From Polyangium sp. 6x1 (lineage in GTDB: Bacteria; Myxococcota_A; Polyangia; Polyangiales; Polyangiaceae), in NCBI RefSeq assembly GCF_029946515.1, contig NZ_JARZHH010000045.1, forward strand, positions 34,671 to 98,670: 64,000 bases of DNA, written 5' to 3'. Positions 37,497 to 48,260 of this stretch are shown one piece after another. Position 1 is the stretch's first letter, and each line of letters begins with the position of its first letter. The notes under the pieces were generated by a model, which ran no database searches, was not told where the DNA came from, and was given only the letters and a program-made list of their open reading frames with translations. The translations under genes and the position numbers were made by a program.

Positions 37497-38189
37497 TTAC
37501 TTGTTGAGCTTGTCCTTCTTGGCGTTCTCTTCCGCCTCTTTTTCACGCTCGGCCTGGCGCTTCTGGATGCGCTCCTTCACGGCGGCGTAGTCCTTCTCGT
37601 CCTTCGCGCGGCGGTCGATGACCTTCTGCCGCTCCTCGGGCGTGCCCGCATATCCCTTCGCGTCGGCCTGGTCCTTGAGGAACTGGGCGTATTTCCCCCA
37701 CGCCTCCTTGGCCACGTCGAGCTTGCGCTGACGCTCGCGCAGGTCGGCCAGGACGAAGAGCACCTTGGACTTGAGATCCGCAGGGCCATCCTTGTTCAGC
37801 GCGACGTTCCACACGGCCTCGGCCTCCTCGGGTTTGCCCGAGGCGAGCTGCGCCTCGCCGAGCCGGTAGAAGCCGAGCATCTTCGTCGAGTCGAGCTTGA
37901 TCGCGTCCTGGAACGCCGTCACCGCGCTCGGGAAATCACGCGCGACGAACGCGTCCTCGCCCTTCTTGATCGCCTCCATGTAGGGGCTCAAGCCCTTCTT
38001 GTTGTCGGGATCCTTGAGCGGCCCCGCGGGCGCCGTGGGCGCCGCAGCACCCGCCGCGCCCGCCGCAGGCTTGGCCGCGTCGGGCTTGGCCGCGCTCGGC
38101 TTCGCAGGGGCCGCACCCTGGCCGAGCGCCGTTCCAGCGAGCGCGAGCGAAGAGATCACGAGGGAGGCGACGAGCAGACGGCTTGCCAT
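37497..38189 (-). CDS. secreted TPR protein
   Basis: 230 residues. A signal peptide (1-23, ending LGQG) is followed by an Ala/Lys/Pro-rich linker and TPR-like hairpins at about 70-165 ('YMEAIKKGEDAFVARDFPSAVTAFQDAIKLD', 'RLGEAQLASGKPEEAE'). The last 70 residues are charged helix (Lys/Glu/Arg), probably a coiled coil. Periplasmic scaffolding role likely; partner unknown. It is on the same strand as the downstream end of the PEP-synthase-like cluster, with a 57-base gap. Confidence 0.8.
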   Translation of the reverse strand: MASRLLVASLVISSLALAGTALGQGAAPAKPSAAKPDAAKPAAGAAGAAAPTAPAGPLKDPDNKKGLSPYMEAIKKGEDAFVARDFPSAVTAFQDAIKLDSTKMLGFYRLGEAQLASGKPEEAEAVWNVALNKDGPADLKSKVLFVLADLRERQRKLDVAKEAWGKYAQFLKDQADAKGYAGTPEERQKVIDRRAKDEKDYAAVKERIQKRQAEREKEAEENAKKDKLNK

Positions 38190-38246
38190 GGCCCGAGCAG
38201 CCTACCTCAGCCCCGGACGGCATGGAACTTCTGCCGAAAAGAAACC

Positions 38247-38888
38247 CTACCGGCCGCCGTCCGCCGCCGCGTCGCCCAGACCCGCATCCCCAGCGCTGCC
38301 GGAATCCCCCGGCGAACCCGCGTCCGATGCGGTCTCCAAGGCCAGCGCGGGCGCCGCCGTCGCGCCGAGCGGAGCGAGCCGGCCTTCCGCGTCAGGCGGC
38401 CAGGCGAAGCGCTGCACGTCGCCCGTGGCGCGGTCGACGAGCGCGAGGAACGCGGTGCGCGGGCTGTCGGCCATGCGCACCTTGAGGCGCGTCGTGACGT
38501 TCGTGAAGTCCGGGCCCCGGAGCGGGCCGCGGCGCCGATCCTTCGGGTCGCGATCGAGCATCGGCACGTCGAAGCGGATCCGATCGAGTAGCTCCTTGCC
38601 GACCCAGAACTCGATCGCGAACCGGCCCATCATCCGCACCGTGGGCGCGGGCGTCTCCACGAGGACCGACGAGACGCGCGGGAGCGAGGCCCTGCCGCCC
38701 GTGACCGCGATGTCGAAGACCCACTGCTTCTTCGACGCATTTCCCGGCGGATCCGGCGGAAAACCGCCCTTCGGAGGCTCGGGCGCGGCAGGCGCCTTCG
38801 CACGGGAAGGCTCGGCGAGCGAGATCGCGCCGGCAGCGCCGAGGGCAGCGCCGAGTCCGATCGCGAGGAAGAGGCGGCGGTTCTTCAC
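38247..38888 (-). CDS. secreted protein of unknown function
   Basis: 213 residues from a GTG that overlaps the stop of the upstream gene as GTGA. A signal sequence with Lys-Asn-Arg-Arg and a Gly/Ala core covers residues 1-30. Residues 50-165 form a compact beta-rich domain ('QWVFDIAVTGGRASL', 'FAIEFWVGKELLDRIRFDVP', 'TRLKVRMADSPRTAFLALVDRATGDVQRF'). The end is Asp/Ser/Gly low complexity. No family recognised. Coupling with a phosphotransferase-like enzyme suggests they work together, but the enzyme is cytoplasmic. Confidence 0.7.
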   Translation of the reverse strand: MKNRRLFLAIGLGAALGAAGAISLAEPSRAKAPAAPEPPKGGFPPDPPGNASKKQWVFDIAVTGGRASLPRVSSVLVETPAPTVRMMGRFAIEFWVGKELLDRIRFDVPMLDRDPKDRRRGPLRGPDFTNVTTRLKVRMADSPRTAFLALVDRATGDVQRFAWPPDAEGRLAPLGATAAPALALETASDAGSPGDSGSAGDAGLGDAAADGGR

Positions 38889-41686
38889 GTGTCCTTGGAC
38901 CTGACATCGTCGCCGAAGATTTCAATCGTCCCGCGGTCGCCGTCGACGCGGACGCGATCGCCGGTGCGAATCGCCACGGTGGCGCCCGGGACGTTGACGA
39001 CCGCAGGGACGCCGTACTCGCGCGCGACGATCGCCGCGTGCGAGAGCGGGCCGCCGAGCTCGGTGACGACCGCGGCCGCGACGAGGAAGAGCGGCGAGAG
39101 GCCGACGTCGGTCGTGCGGGTGACGAGGATCTCGCCGGCGCTGACGGCGTCGAGGCCGCCGCTGCCAGGCGCGAGGACACGCGCGCGGCCCTCGACGACG
39201 CCGCTCGAAGCAGGCAAGCCGACGAGGCGGCGGCCAAACGCGGGCGGGAGCTGCACGGGCGGCGGGCGGCCGATGAAGGTGGGCGGCGGATCGGGGCGCT
39301 GGGCGTCGCGCAGGTGCTCGGCGCGGCGCAGGCGCGCGACGTGGCCGATCTCCGCGCGGCCGCTGCGGAGCGCGAGGATGAGCTCTTCGTACGTGCAGAA
39401 GAAGACGGCGCCCGTGGGCAACGTGGGGTCGATGCGGCGCAGGCGTCGATCGACGTCGAGCGCGATGGTGCGGAGCATGCCGAGCACGCGCGTGACCCAC
39501 ATGCGCATGCGCTCGCGGAGGCGGGTGAAGCGCTGCGTGCGCGTGACGAGGGCGCGGACCGCGTAGAGCGTGGCCGGGCCGATGCGCGTCTCGAGCTGGG
39601 CCATCTCGCGATCGGCGAGGGCGCGGGCGCGCGCGAGGGCGCGGTCGGGGTCGCTGTCGGGCGCGCGAAGCGCGGCGACGAGCATGGCGAGGACCGTCGC
39701 GGGATCTTCGCGCCAGCGTGGCGTCGAGAGCTCGGCCTCGCGGACGGCGCGATCGCCGAACGTGTCGAGGAACGCTTCGAGCTCGCGGCGCGTGGGGCCG
39801 TCGGGAAGATCGTTCAAAGCGCGAACTTTCCCGGCGAGGAGACGTTCGCGGGCCTCGGGCTCCTCGCGCGCGCGCACGGCGATGCGGGCGAGGGCGACGC
39901 CGGGGCCGGCGCTTTCGAGCTCGCGAACGCCGCCGACGAGGGCGTGCGCGAGCGACGTGCCGGTCGAGAGGGACCGGGGCATGAGCGGGTCCATCGCGAG
40001 CGCGTCGTCGTCATCGTCCCGCGCGGAGGAGCGGCGCGCGGCGAAGCGATCGAGCAGGCGCGCGAGCGCGAGGTGGCTCGCGAGCGAGGCCGATGCGCAC
40101 GAGAGCATCAACGTGCCAGTGCGATCGAGCAGCGCGCTCGCGGTGCGCAGCGTGGTGGCGAGTGCGTCGTCGGGCAGGAGGCCGAGGTCCATCTCGGCGA
40201 GGGAGCGGCGCGCGCGCTCGGCTTCGATCTCGTAACTCGCGACGTCACGCTCGAGCCGCGCCTGGCTCGCGAGCACGCGCGGGGCCACGAGCGGCAGGCG
40301 CGCGAGGAAGCCGCGCGTCGAGACGTCTTCGGTCTGTCGTTCGAGCAGCGCGATCGCCGCCTCGCCCGCGCCGCCCGAGGCTTGCAGGAGCGCGCGGGGC
40401 GACAGGAGCGGCACCTGCGCGGCGATCTGCATGAACGCCGTGAGGTTCAGGTAGAAGCGCCCGTGCACGTTGGCGACGAGGTGCGCGCCGCGCGGGACGC
40501 GACAGCCGAGCGCCGCGAACGCCTCGCGGAACCCCTTCTCGCTGAAGCTCCGCGCGATCGACCACGTGAGCGGCGTGGCCGCGCCGGGCAAGGCCTCGCC
40601 GACGTTCGCGCGCGACCAGATCGTCTGCGCGTCGCCGCCCTCGGGAAAACCTCCGCCGCCGATCGGACGCACCTGCAAAAGGAGCACCTGATCCTTGCCC
40701 TCGGGCGTCCTCTCGACGGCGAACTCCACGTCGAAGGGCCCTGTGCCTCCTTGTTCGAGCCGGCTCGCGAGCTCGCCGAGCTGCCCGATCGCCTCGGCCG
40801 AGAGCGCGGCGCTCCTCGCGCGATCCGCGGGGATCGCGACCTCCTCGACGCCACTCGGGCCCACGACGAGCGCGCGCCGCTTCTCGGCGACGACCGTCGC
40901 GACCACGCCGCCCGCCTTCGAGAAGCGCACGGCGTCCGTCGGCATCGCGCCCTCCACGACCGGAGCGCCGAGCCCCAGCGTGACGTTGACGAGCCGCTCG
41001 TTCTCGCCCCAGTGTTCGCCCGCGAGGCCGGGCGGCGGCGCCGTGAACAGGACGCCCGCGGCCTCGGCGCGCGCCATCACCTGCACGAGCACGGCCATGG
41101 CCACGTCACGCACGCCGTGATGCGCGAGGTAGTCGATCGCGCGCGGCAAAAACGCGCTCGCCCATACCTGCTTGATCGCCGCGGCGAGCCCCTCGGGTCC
41201 ACGCACGCCGAGCACCGTGGTCGCGAGCCCGGCGAAGCTCGTCTCCTCGCCGTCCTCGCACGTCGCGCTCGAACGCACGGCGAGCCCCCACGGCGCGCTC
41301 TCGCCGACGTCCGCCCAGAGCGCCTCGATCGCGGCCTGGAGCGGCGCGGCGAGCGGCGCTTCCTGGATGCGATCACGAGCGCGCGCGGCGCGATCGATCC
41401 CGGTGCGGCTCCCGGCGAGCTTGATCAGCGTGGGCAAGTCGTGGCCGCGCGGGAGCGTGCTCTCGGCGAGCGCGTCGAAGTGATCGGCCGGCAGGACCCA
41501 GCCGCGCGGGACGGGCAGGCCTTCGCGGACGAGGCGCCCGAGGCTCGTGGCCTTGCCGCCGTAACGACGTGCATCGCCGCGCCTCCGGCTCCAGGCGAGC
41601 GCGAGCGGACGGAGGGTGTTCTCGTAGCCGCTCGGCGTGTCCGTGCCGCCGGGCGTTCTCGCTGCTCGCGCCGAAGGGTCGCCCAC
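38885..41686 (-). CDS. PEP-synthase/rifampicin-phosphotransferase-like enzyme
   Basis: 933 residues from a GTG. The N-terminal 350 residues are a PPDK/PEP-synthase ATP-grasp domain ('[24 protein letters not shown]', '[17 protein letters not shown]'). The middle 400 residues are helical without recognised motif. The C-terminus is the mobile phosphohistidine domain with [13 protein letters not shown] and '[12 protein letters not shown]'. There is no C-terminal PEP-binding barrel, so the order ATP domain-unknown-His domain matches rifampicin phosphotransferase (about 870 residues) rather than PpsA. It would phosphorylate a small acceptor via His using ATP. The acceptor is unknown; antibiotic inactivation is only one possibility. 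Downstream partner overlaps by four bases. Confidence 0.82.
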   Translation of the reverse strand: MGDPSARAARTPGGTDTPSGYENTLRPLALAWSRRRGDARRYGGKATSLGRLVREGLPVPRGWVLPADHFDALAESTLPRGHDLPTLIKLAGSRTGIDRAARARDRIQEAPLAAPLQAAIEALWADVGESAPWGLAVRSSATCEDGEETSFAGLATTVLGVRGPEGLAAAIKQVWASAFLPRAIDYLAHHGVRDVAMAVLVQVMARAEAAGVLFTAPPPGLAGEHWGENERLVNVTLGLGAPVVEGAMPTDAVRFSKAGGVVATVVAEKRRALVVGPSGVEEVAIPADRARSAALSAEAIGQLGELASRLEQGGTGPFDVEFAVERTPEGKDQVLLLQVRPIGGGGFPEGGDAQTIWSRANVGEALPGAATPLTWSIARSFSEKGFREAFAALGCRVPRGAHLVANVHGRFYLNLTAFMQIAAQVPLLSPRALLQASGGAGEAAIALLERQTEDVSTRGFLARLPLVAPRVLASQARLERDVASYEIEAERARRSLAEMDLGLLPDDALATTLRTASALLDRTGTLMLSCASASLASHLALARLLDRFAARRSSARDDDDDALAMDPLMPRSLSTGTSLAHALVGGVRELESAGPGVALARIAVRAREEPEARERLLAGKVRALNDLPDGPTRRELEAFLDTFGDRAVREAELSTPRWREDPATVLAMLVAALRAPDSDPDRALARARALADREMAQLETRIGPATLYAVRALVTRTQRFTRLRERMRMWVTRVLGMLRTIALDVDRRLRRIDPTLPTGAVFFCTYEELILALRSGRAEIGHVARLRRAEHLRDAQRPDPPPTFIGRPPPVQLPPAFGRRLVGLPASSGVVEGRARVLAPGSGGLDAVSAGEILVTRTTDVGLSPLFLVAAAVVTELGGPLSHAAIVAREYGVPAVVNVPGATVAIRTGDRVRVDGDRGTIEIFGDDVRSKDT

Positions 41687-41721
41687 GCCGACGCCTTACC
41701 ATGCTTTGTGCGCGGCGGCGC

Positions 41722-42603
41722 TCAGGGGGCGGGCAAGCCGCGCAGGACACGCTCGTGCCAGAGGAGCATCTCGGCCCCGCCTGGCCCGCGATTCCAGGCG
41801 TAGTCGTGGGGCCCCGGCGTCACGACGAGCTGATGCGGGACCTTGACCTCCGTGAGCGCCGCGGACAGCGCCCGTACGGCGGGCAGGAACGGATCGGCGT
41901 CGCTCGACACGAGCCGGAGCGCGAACGGCTGCCGATCCATGGCGGCGCGGGCGAGCTTGGCGAAGTGCGGGGCCTCCTCGGGCTTCAAGGCCGGCTGCAG
42001 CGCGCCGACCGCGCCGAAGATCTCGGGAAACGCGAACCCGACGAAGAGCGCGAGCCGCCCGCCCATGCTCACGCCGTCGATGCCCGTCGCCGCGCGATCC
42101 GAGGACGCCTTCGCCTCGGCGCGCACGCGCGGCAGGAGCACGTCGGTGACGAACCGACCGAAGGGCACGGCGCCTTTCTCGGATCGATCCGCGACGACGG
42201 GCGTGTACGGACAAGCGACGACGAGCCCCTCGTACGGCTGTTTCGTGAGCGAGTCGTTCATCTGCGCGAGCCGCTCGGGTCGGAAAAACCCTTCGAGATC
42301 GGCGCCCGTGAGCGGCGGCGCGGAGAGCCTTCGATCGATCCGATCGAGGCCGTAGTCATCTCGCCACGCGAACGCGCCGACCTCGAGCCCGCGGCCCGAT
42401 TCACCTCGTCCATGCAGCGCGACGAGCACCGGCAAAGGTCGCGTGGAGGGCGGCGCGAGCACGAGCGCGCGCTGCTCTTCGGGCGTGAACGCGAGGTCTT
42501 TCCAGCGGAGCCCGTCCGCCGGGGGCGGCGGCGTCTGCTTGCGGCAGGCGCCGAGCGAGAACGCGGCGAGGCCGAGGAGGGCGCGGCGGCGGGTGAAGGC
42601 CAT
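41722..42603 (-). CDS. esterase-like alpha/beta hydrolase lipoprotein
   Basis: 293 residues. The N-terminus carries Arg-Arg-Arg, a hydrophobic core and a lipobox LGAC (Cys20), so it is exported and lipidated, possibly by Tat. The hydrolase fold shows '[12 protein letters not shown]', the nucleophile motif GVSMGG, and a C-terminal His in '[10 protein letters not shown]'. It resembles the esterase D/phospholipase group of serine hydrolases acting on short esters; the substrate is unknown. It lies 35 bases upstream of the PEP-synthase-like gene on the same strand, so may be in the same transcript. Confidence 0.82.
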   Translation of the reverse strand: MAFTRRRALLGLAAFSLGACRKQTPPPPADGLRWKDLAFTPEEQRALVLAPPSTRPLPVLVALHGRGESGRGLEVGAFAWRDDYGLDRIDRRLSAPPLTGADLEGFFRPERLAQMNDSLTKQPYEGLVVACPYTPVVADRSEKGAVPFGRFVTDVLLPRVRAEAKASSDRAATGIDGVSMGGRLALFVGFAFPEIFGAVGALQPALKPEEAPHFAKLARAAMDRQPFALRLVSSDADPFLPAVRALSAALTEVKVPHQLVVTPGPHDYAWNRGPGGAEMLLWHERVLRGLPAP

Positions 42604-42879
42604 CGACCGAGCTCTCTAGCGGAGCGCTCTGCGTCCGTCATGGACGAGCCGCCGAGCCGCGCGAAACGACCGGTTTCCACATTTCCGCACCGCCCGCTCT
42701 TCCGAGCCGCAATCCGACAGGCTCCTCCTGATCTGCGCGGTAGCGTTTGTCGCTCGTCACGCTATGGATCCAAAGTAGTACGGCGCCGTAAGATCAACGA
42801 GGACCGGGCCCGAGATCCCGCGGTATTCACCCGCTGGGTGCGTCCTGGTCGAGTTCGACGGCCTTCTGTTCATGGTGGC

Positions 42880-44334
42880 ATGGTGGGGAGACCAGGAACC
42901 GTGCAAGTCGTGCATCCGAGCGCGAACGGCAGCGCTTTGACGGAGAACGAAGCGAGGACGGCCACGCAAGAGGGCTTTCGCGAGCTGCTCGAAGCGGCGC
43001 CCGACGCCATGGTGATCGTCGACGCCGCGGGCCGGATCATGCTCGTCAACGCCCAACTCGTGCGCATGTTCGGCTACGAGCACGACGAGCTCCGCGGACA
43101 ACCGATCGACGTCCTCGTGCCGGAACGCCTGCGGACCGAGCACGTCCAGCACCGCACGCAGTACGCCGAGGAGCCGCGCCCGAGGCCCATGGGCGCGGGC
43201 ATCGAGCTGCACGGTCGTCGCAAAGACGGATCCGAGTTCCCCGTCGAGATCAGCCTCTCGCCGATCCGCACGCGCGACGGCACGCTCGTCACGGCGGCGA
43301 TCCGCGACGTCACGGAGCGCAACCGCGCGCAGGCGAAATTCCGCAGCTTCCTCGAAGCCGCGCCCGACGCGATCATCATCGTCAACGCCGCGGGCAAGAT
43401 CGTCCTTTGCAACTCGCAGACCGAGCGTGTCTTCGGCTTTCCGCGCGCCGAGCTCGTCGGCCAGGCGATCGAGGCCCTCGTCCCCGAGCGCTTTCACGAC
43501 CGGCACACCCATCACCGCGGAAGCTTCTTCGCCGACCCGCGCGTGCGCCCCATGGGCTCCGGCCTCGAGCTCTACGGCCGTCGCAAGGACGGCTCCGAGT
43601 TCCCCGTCGAGATCAGTTTGAGCCCCATCGAAACGGAGGACGGCCTGCTCGTGGCGGCCGCGATCCGCGACATCACCGAGCGCAAGCTGGTCGAGAAGAA
43701 GCTGCGCGCCTCGCTCCAGGAGAAGGAGGTGCTGCTCAAGGAGATCCACCATCGGGTGAAGAACAACCTCCAGATCGTCTCGAGCATGCTCAACCTGCAG
43801 ATGGGGCAAATCACCGATCCGCGCGCGCTCCAGCTCTTCAAGGAGAGCCAGACGCGCGTCCGATCGATCGCGCTCTTTCACGAGAAGCTCTACCAGTCGA
43901 AGGACCTCGCGCGCGTCGAGATCGCCGAGTACCTGCGGGGGCTCGCGACGGGCCTGCTCTACACGTACGGCGTGAGCCCCGCGCACGTCGCGCTCGTCCT
44001 CGACGCCGAGGGCGTGCCGCTCGGCGTGGACGAGGCCATCACGTGCGGGCTCGTGGTGAACGAGCTCGTGTCGAACGCGATCAAGCACGCGTTTCCAGCC
44101 GAAAGAAATGGAACGGTGCGCGTCGGGCTCCAGCGGCACGGGAGCGAGGTCGTCCTCGAAGTCGAGGACGATGGGATCGGCTTTCCGCCCGACGTCGACT
44201 TCCGCGACGCGGGCACGCTCGGCCTCAAGCTCGTGTGCATCCTGGCCGAGCAGATCCACGGGACGATCGATCTCGAACGCGACGGCGGGACGAAGTTCGT
44301 CGTGCGTTTTCCCCTGACCCCGACGCAATCATGA
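42880..44334 (+). CDS. PAS-PAS sensor histidine kinase, HisKA_2 type
   Basis: 484 residues from the ATG at 42880; a GTG at 42901 is an alternative. Two tandem PAS domains (about 30-145 and 155-270) are strikingly similar to each other, both with 'F.GYEHDEL'/'VFGFPRAEL' and '[18 protein letters not shown]' patterns, suggesting duplication. The kinase core begins [11 protein letters not shown] (His290 or His291), the HisKA_2/HWE-like form, and has '[12 protein letters not shown]' and 'DDGIGFPPD' ATP motifs. Cytoplasmic; no membrane segment. The next kinase gene starts in its stop (ATGA). It likely phosphorylates that protein's receiver domain. Confidence 0.92.
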   Translation: MVGRPGTVQVVHPSANGSALTENEARTATQEGFRELLEAAPDAMVIVDAAGRIMLVNAQLVRMFGYEHDELRGQPIDVLVPERLRTEHVQHRTQYAEEPRPRPMGAGIELHGRRKDGSEFPVEISLSPIRTRDGTLVTAAIRDVTERNRAQAKFRSFLEAAPDAIIIVNAAGKIVLCNSQTERVFGFPRAELVGQAIEALVPERFHDRHTHHRGSFFADPRVRPMGSGLELYGRRKDGSEFPVEISLSPIETEDGLLVAAAIRDITERKLVEKKLRASLQEKEVLLKEIHHRVKNNLQIVSSMLNLQMGQITDPRALQLFKESQTRVRSIALFHEKLYQSKDLARVEIAEYLRGLATGLLYTYGVSPAHVALVLDAEGVPLGVDEAITCGLVVNELVSNAIKHAFPAERNGTVRVGLQRHGSEVVLEVEDDGIGFPPDVDFRDAGTLGLKLVCILAEQIHGTIDLERDGGTKFVVRFPLTPTQS

Positions 44335-46382
44335 GCGAGACGAAGCGGAAGATCTTCATCGTCGAGGACCAGCGGATCGTCGCCGCGGACCTCGAAAACA
44401 CGCTGCGCTCCCTGGGTTACGCGGTCTCCGGCGCGTCGGCCTCCGGTGAGCGCGCGATCGAACGCGTGCTCTCGCTCCGCCCCGACCTCGTCTTGATGGA
44501 CATCCGCCTCGAAGGATCGATGGACGGGATCCAGGCCGCGGAGCAGATCCGCGCCGAGCTCGACATCCCGATCGTCTACCTCACGGCCTACGCCGACGAG
44601 GAGACGATCGTCCGCGCGAAGACGACGAGCCCCTTCGGGTACCTGGTCAAACCCTTCAACGAGCGCGAGCTGCGCGGCGCGATCGAGATCGCGCTCTACA
44701 AGCACGAGACCGATGGCCTCCTCCAGACGCGCAAGGTGATGCTCGCGGAGGAGGAAGCGCGGCGACGCGCGTCCGAGGAGGCCGAGAAGCGCTTCCGATT
44801 GCTCGTCGAGTCCGTGAAGGACTACGCGATCTTCATGCTCGACCCCGAGGGGCACGTCGCGAGCTGGAACGCCGGCGCGACGCGGATCATGGGCTACGAG
44901 CAGAGGGCGAGCCTCGGCACGCACGTGTCGGCGTTCTACACGCAAGGCGACGTCGAGCGAGGCGCGCCGGAGGAGGCGCTCGCGTCGGCCGGGCGAGACG
45001 GCCACTTCCTGGGTGAAGGGTTCCTCGTGCGGCGCGACGGGTCGCAGTTTCGCGCGGAGCTCCGGCTCTCGCCCGTGCACGACGAGAGCGGCGAGCTGCG
45101 TGGCTTCGCCACCGTGATGCGTGACCTCACCGAGCAGAAGCGCGCCGAAGAGATCCAGGTCTTCCTCGACGAAACCACGCTCCTGCTCACGAGCTCGCTC
45201 GAGACAGAAGGCACGCTGCAGAAGGCCGCGGAACGCGCGGTCCCGCTGCTCGGCGATCTCTGCTTCGTGGACCTCGCGAACGAGCAGGGCTCGCTCGTCG
45301 TCTGCGCCGCCGCGAACGGGACCGGAAAGGACGAGCTCACGAGGGAGCTCGCGCGTGGGATGGGGCGGCGCCTCGGCGCCGACTACACGTTCCGCAGCGG
45401 CGCCAAGGTTCTGCACGAGGAGATCGAGAGCCTCGGCTGCATGGCGCACGTGCTCGGGGTGAGCCCGGATCAGCTCGAGTCGCTCGGGCCGATCTCGTAC
45501 ATCTGCGTGCCGATCGAGCTGCGCGGCAGGAGGCTCGGCGTGGTCGAGCTCGTGCGCCGCACGGCGCGGGGCCGTTACAACCCGGCGGACCTCGCCGTGG
45601 CCCAGGAGCTCGGGCGCAGGCTCGGCATCGCGCTCGACAACGCGCGCCTCTACCGCGAGGCGCAGGAGGCGATCCGCGTGCGCGACGAGTTCTTCATGAT
45701 CGCCTCGCACGAGCTGCGGACCCCGCTCACGCCGCTGCAACTCCAGCTCGAAGCGCTCGAACGCACGCTGAAGCGCGCCGGGCTCCTGAACGAGCAGCTC
45801 ACCGGGCGCGTCGAGCGCTGCTCCCGGCAGATCGTCCGGCTCACGCGGCTCGTGGAGAGCCTGCTCGACGTCACACGCATCACGGCAGGTCATCTCGCGA
45901 TCGAGCCTGAAACCGTGGACCTCTGCGAGCTCGCCCGCGACGTGACCGAGCGCTTCACCCAGGAGACGGGCGAGGCGGGCTCCGAGATCTCGTTCCACGC
46001 GTGCCCGTCGCTCGTCGGCCGCTGGGATCCGCTCCGGCTCGAGCAGGTCCTGTCGAACCTGCTGGAGAACGCGATGAAGTACGGGGGAGGCCGTCCCGTC
46101 GAGGTCGCGATCGCCGACGACGGCGACGTGGTGCGGCTCTCCGTCACCGATCACGGGATGGGGATCGAGCCCGAGGCGTGCGCCCGGATCTTCGAACGGT
46201 TCGAACGCGCGGTGTCGCTCCGGCACTACGGCGGGCTCGGGCTCGGCCTCTTCATCGCGCGGCAGATCGTGGAGGCGCACGGCGGGAAGATCGAGGCAAC
46301 GAGCCGACTCGGCGAGGGCTCGACGTTCACCGTGACGCTGCCGCGCTGGGGCATCGTCGCGCCTGCGTCCGAGGTCGCGTGA
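44331..46382 (+). CDS. hybrid sensor kinase: receiver-PAS-GAF-HisKA-HATPase
   Basis: 683 residues, ATGA-coupled to the upstream kinase. The N-terminal receiver (1-120) has '[13 protein letters not shown]', phospho-Asp in [10 protein letters not shown] and 'FGYLVKPF'. A coiled linker leads to a PAS domain (about 155-265), a GAF domain (290-440), a HisKA helix with His460 in SHELRTPL and a HATPase with '[12 protein letters not shown]' and 'DHGMGIE'. An N-terminal receiver in a kinase is typical of phosphorelay modules and, with the PAS-PAS kinase before it, suggests a two-kinase relay. No DNA-binding output lies nearby. Confidence 0.93.
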   Translation: MSETKRKIFIVEDQRIVAADLENTLRSLGYAVSGASASGERAIERVLSLRPDLVLMDIRLEGSMDGIQAAEQIRAELDIPIVYLTAYADEETIVRAKTTSPFGYLVKPFNERELRGAIEIALYKHETDGLLQTRKVMLAEEEARRRASEEAEKRFRLLVESVKDYAIFMLDPEGHVASWNAGATRIMGYEQRASLGTHVSAFYTQGDVERGAPEEALASAGRDGHFLGEGFLVRRDGSQFRAELRLSPVHDESGELRGFATVMRDLTEQKRAEEIQVFLDETTLLLTSSLETEGTLQKAAERAVPLLGDLCFVDLANEQGSLVVCAAANGTGKDELTRELARGMGRRLGADYTFRSGAKVLHEEIESLGCMAHVLGVSPDQLESLGPISYICVPIELRGRRLGVVELVRRTARGRYNPADLAVAQELGRRLGIALDNARLYREAQEAIRVRDEFFMIASHELRTPLTPLQLQLEALERTLKRAGLLNEQLTGRVERCSRQIVRLTRLVESLLDVTRITAGHLAIEPETVDLCELARDVTERFTQETGEAGSEISFHACPSLVGRWDPLRLEQVLSNLLENAMKYGGGRPVEVAIADDGDVVRLSVTDHGMGIEPEACARIFERFERAVSLRHYGGLGLGLFIARQIVEAHGGKIEATSRLGEGSTFTVTLPRWGIVAPASEVA

Positions 46383-46386
46383 GACG

Positions 46387-47355
46387 CTAGAGGCCGAGCC
46401 AGGGGCCGGGATCGAGCGCGCTCGCGCCGCGTCGGATCTCGAAATACACGGTGTCGCCCTGCCCCGCGGTCGGCGCCGTTCCGACGCGCGCGCCCGCGGC
46501 CACGGGATCGCCCGCGCGTAGCTCCGTGCCGCCGAGGCTCGCGTACACGCTGTAGTAACGATCGCCGTGATCGACGATCACGGTGAGCGCGTAGCTGTCG
46601 TACCGATCCGCGAACACCACGCGACCCGCGGCGACGCTGCGCACGGCCGCGCCGGGCTGCGCGAAGAGCTCGACGCCGCTCACGCCGTGCTTCGAAGAGC
46701 GCCGCACCTCGGCGCGACCGGCGACCGGGAAGAGCAGGCGTCCCTTCTGCGCCTCGAACCCGAGGCGCGCGTCCGCGTCCCGAGGCCCGCTGTCGGCGCC
46801 GTAAATCGCCACGTAGTCCGGGCGCGATGACGATTCGAAGGCGCGCGCGAACGCCGCTCGTCGCTCGTCTTCGGCTTCGAGCGCGCGCTTGGCGCGCGTC
46901 ATGGCCTCGCGCTGCAGCTCGAGCGGCGCGCGCTCAGCGCGGAGCCGGAGGATGCGGTCTTCGAGCTCGGTGCGACGCTCGAGCAGCGCCTTCTCGTCGG
47001 CGATGTCGCGTTCGAGGGCGCGGCGAACCCGCTCGACCCGCGCCGCATGATCGACGAGCGCGTCGAAGCCTTCACCCACCGGCAAGAGGCCTGCGTGCAC
47101 GTGGCGATAATAGGCCCGGCCGCGCGCCAGCATCCGCTTGCGCAGCGTCTCGATGCGCGGATCGATCCCCGCGAGCTCGCCCTCGGCGGCGCGTTGCTCG
47201 TCGTCGATACGCTTGAGAAGCCGCTCGAAATCCGCGACGGACGAGAGCGCGCTCGGCGCCTGGGCGGGCGGCGACTCCACCGGCGTGCCGCCTCGCGCCG
47301 CGCCCGAGACGAGCGCGAGCAGCAAGACCGGCAGGAGCGACGTGCGGCGCCTCAT
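46387..47355 (-). CDS. envC: EnvC-like LytM/M23 domain amidase activator
   Basis: 322 residues. A signal peptide (1-22) is followed by a long coiled coil (about 40-175) and a LytM domain (205-320) ending 'YFEIRRGASALDPGPWLGL', which closely resembles the E. coli EnvC tail. The M23 zinc ligands are not conserved (YASLG in place of a Y.HL motif, YFEIR in place of HFE), as in EnvC, so it should activate periplasmic cell-wall amidases rather than cleave itself. It sits directly after ftsX (one-base gap) and ftsE, the complex that controls EnvC at the division site. Symbol based on that context. Confidence 0.85.
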   Translation of the reverse strand: MRRRTSLLPVLLLALVSGAARGGTPVESPPAQAPSALSSVADFERLLKRIDDEQRAAEGELAGIDPRIETLRKRMLARGRAYYRHVHAGLLPVGEGFDALVDHAARVERVRRALERDIADEKALLERRTELEDRILRLRAERAPLELQREAMTRAKRALEAEDERRAAFARAFESSSRPDYVAIYGADSGPRDADARLGFEAQKGRLLFPVAGRAEVRRSSKHGVSGVELFAQPGAAVRSVAAGRVVFADRYDSYALTVIVDHGDRYYSVYASLGGTELRAGDPVAAGARVGTAPTAGQGDTVYFEIRRGASALDPGPWLGL

Positions 47356-47356
47356 C

Positions 47357-48247
47357 TCAGATCGCCGCCATTCGGCGCAGGCTCACGAGCGCCGTCGTCG
47401 CGCCGAGCGCGCCGCCGAGGAGCACGAGCCCGAGCGAGACGGTCCAGGGCAAGAACGAGGGCGAGAGCCCGAGCAGGTTCGCGAGCTCGTGATCGAAGCG
47501 CCCGCGCACCAGGAAAAACAGCCCGCCGAGCAGCGCGATCGCCGCCGCCGCGCCCGCCGCGCCCTGCATCGCCCCCTCGATCACGAAGGGACGGCGCACG
47601 AACTCGTTCGTCGCGCCGACGAGCTTCAAGACCTCGACCTCGGTCCGCCGACGGCTGAGCAAGAGGCGCATCGTCGAGCTGATCACGCTGAAGACCGCGC
47701 ACATCACGACCACCGCGAGCGCCGCGCTCGCCGACACGCCGCCGCCGAGCAGCGACGAGAGGCGCTCGGTCCAGCGCTGGTACGTCTCGACCGTCTCGAC
47801 GGCCGGCAGCGCCCGCAGCTTGAGCGCGATCGACTGGAGATCGGTCTCGCCGATGTCGTCCGTGAAGCCGAGCTCGAGCGAGGCCGGGAACGCGCTCGGC
47901 GGCAGCGACGCGAGCGCCGCGTCGGACTCGTCGACCACGATCTCGCGCCGCGCCTCCACGCTCGTCACGTGCCGCACGCGCTTGACCCCGGGCGTACGTT
48001 CGAGCGCGCGGACGAGCTCGCTCACCTCGGGATCGGCCACGCCGTCGCGCAGGTACACCGTCGCGCGCCCGGCCCGCGACCAGCGATCACGCACCGCCGA
48101 GAGGTTCGTCACCACGAGCAGCGAGGCCGCCAGGCACACGAACGCGACCGCGAGCGAGAAGATCGACTGCACGTGCACGCGCATGTCCCCTCGCCCGGGT
48201 CTCCAGGCCTTCATGGGCACTCGCACGCCGTACCGTTCGCTCGCCAT
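47357..48247 (-). CDS. ftsX: cell-division permease FtsX
   Basis: 296 residues with four predicted membrane segments (about 28-48, 170-195, 215-235, 265-290). A periplasmic loop between the first and second holds '[32 protein letters not shown]' as in FtsX; '[21 protein letters not shown]' is the conserved inner motif. FtsX transmits ATP-driven movement of FtsE to EnvC. It lies 13 bases after ftsE and one base before envC. Confidence 0.92.
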   Translation of the reverse strand: MASERYGVRVPMKAWRPGRGDMRVHVQSIFSLAVAFVCLAASLLVVTNLSAVRDRWSRAGRATVYLRDGVADPEVSELVRALERTPGVKRVRHVTSVEARREIVVDESDAALASLPPSAFPASLELGFTDDIGETDLQSIALKLRALPAVETVETYQRWTERLSSLLGGGVSASAALAVVVMCAVFSVISSTMRLLLSRRRTEVEVLKLVGATNEFVRRPFVIEGAMQGAAGAAAAIALLGGLFFLVRGRFDHELANLLGLSPSFLPWTVSLGLVLLGGALGATTALVSLRRMAAI

Positions 48248-48260
48248 GCAAACTCCCTCC

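Noticed and set aside
39038..41803. 921-codon plus-strand frame
   Set aside because: Antisense to the PEP-synthase-like gene, which has clear motifs.
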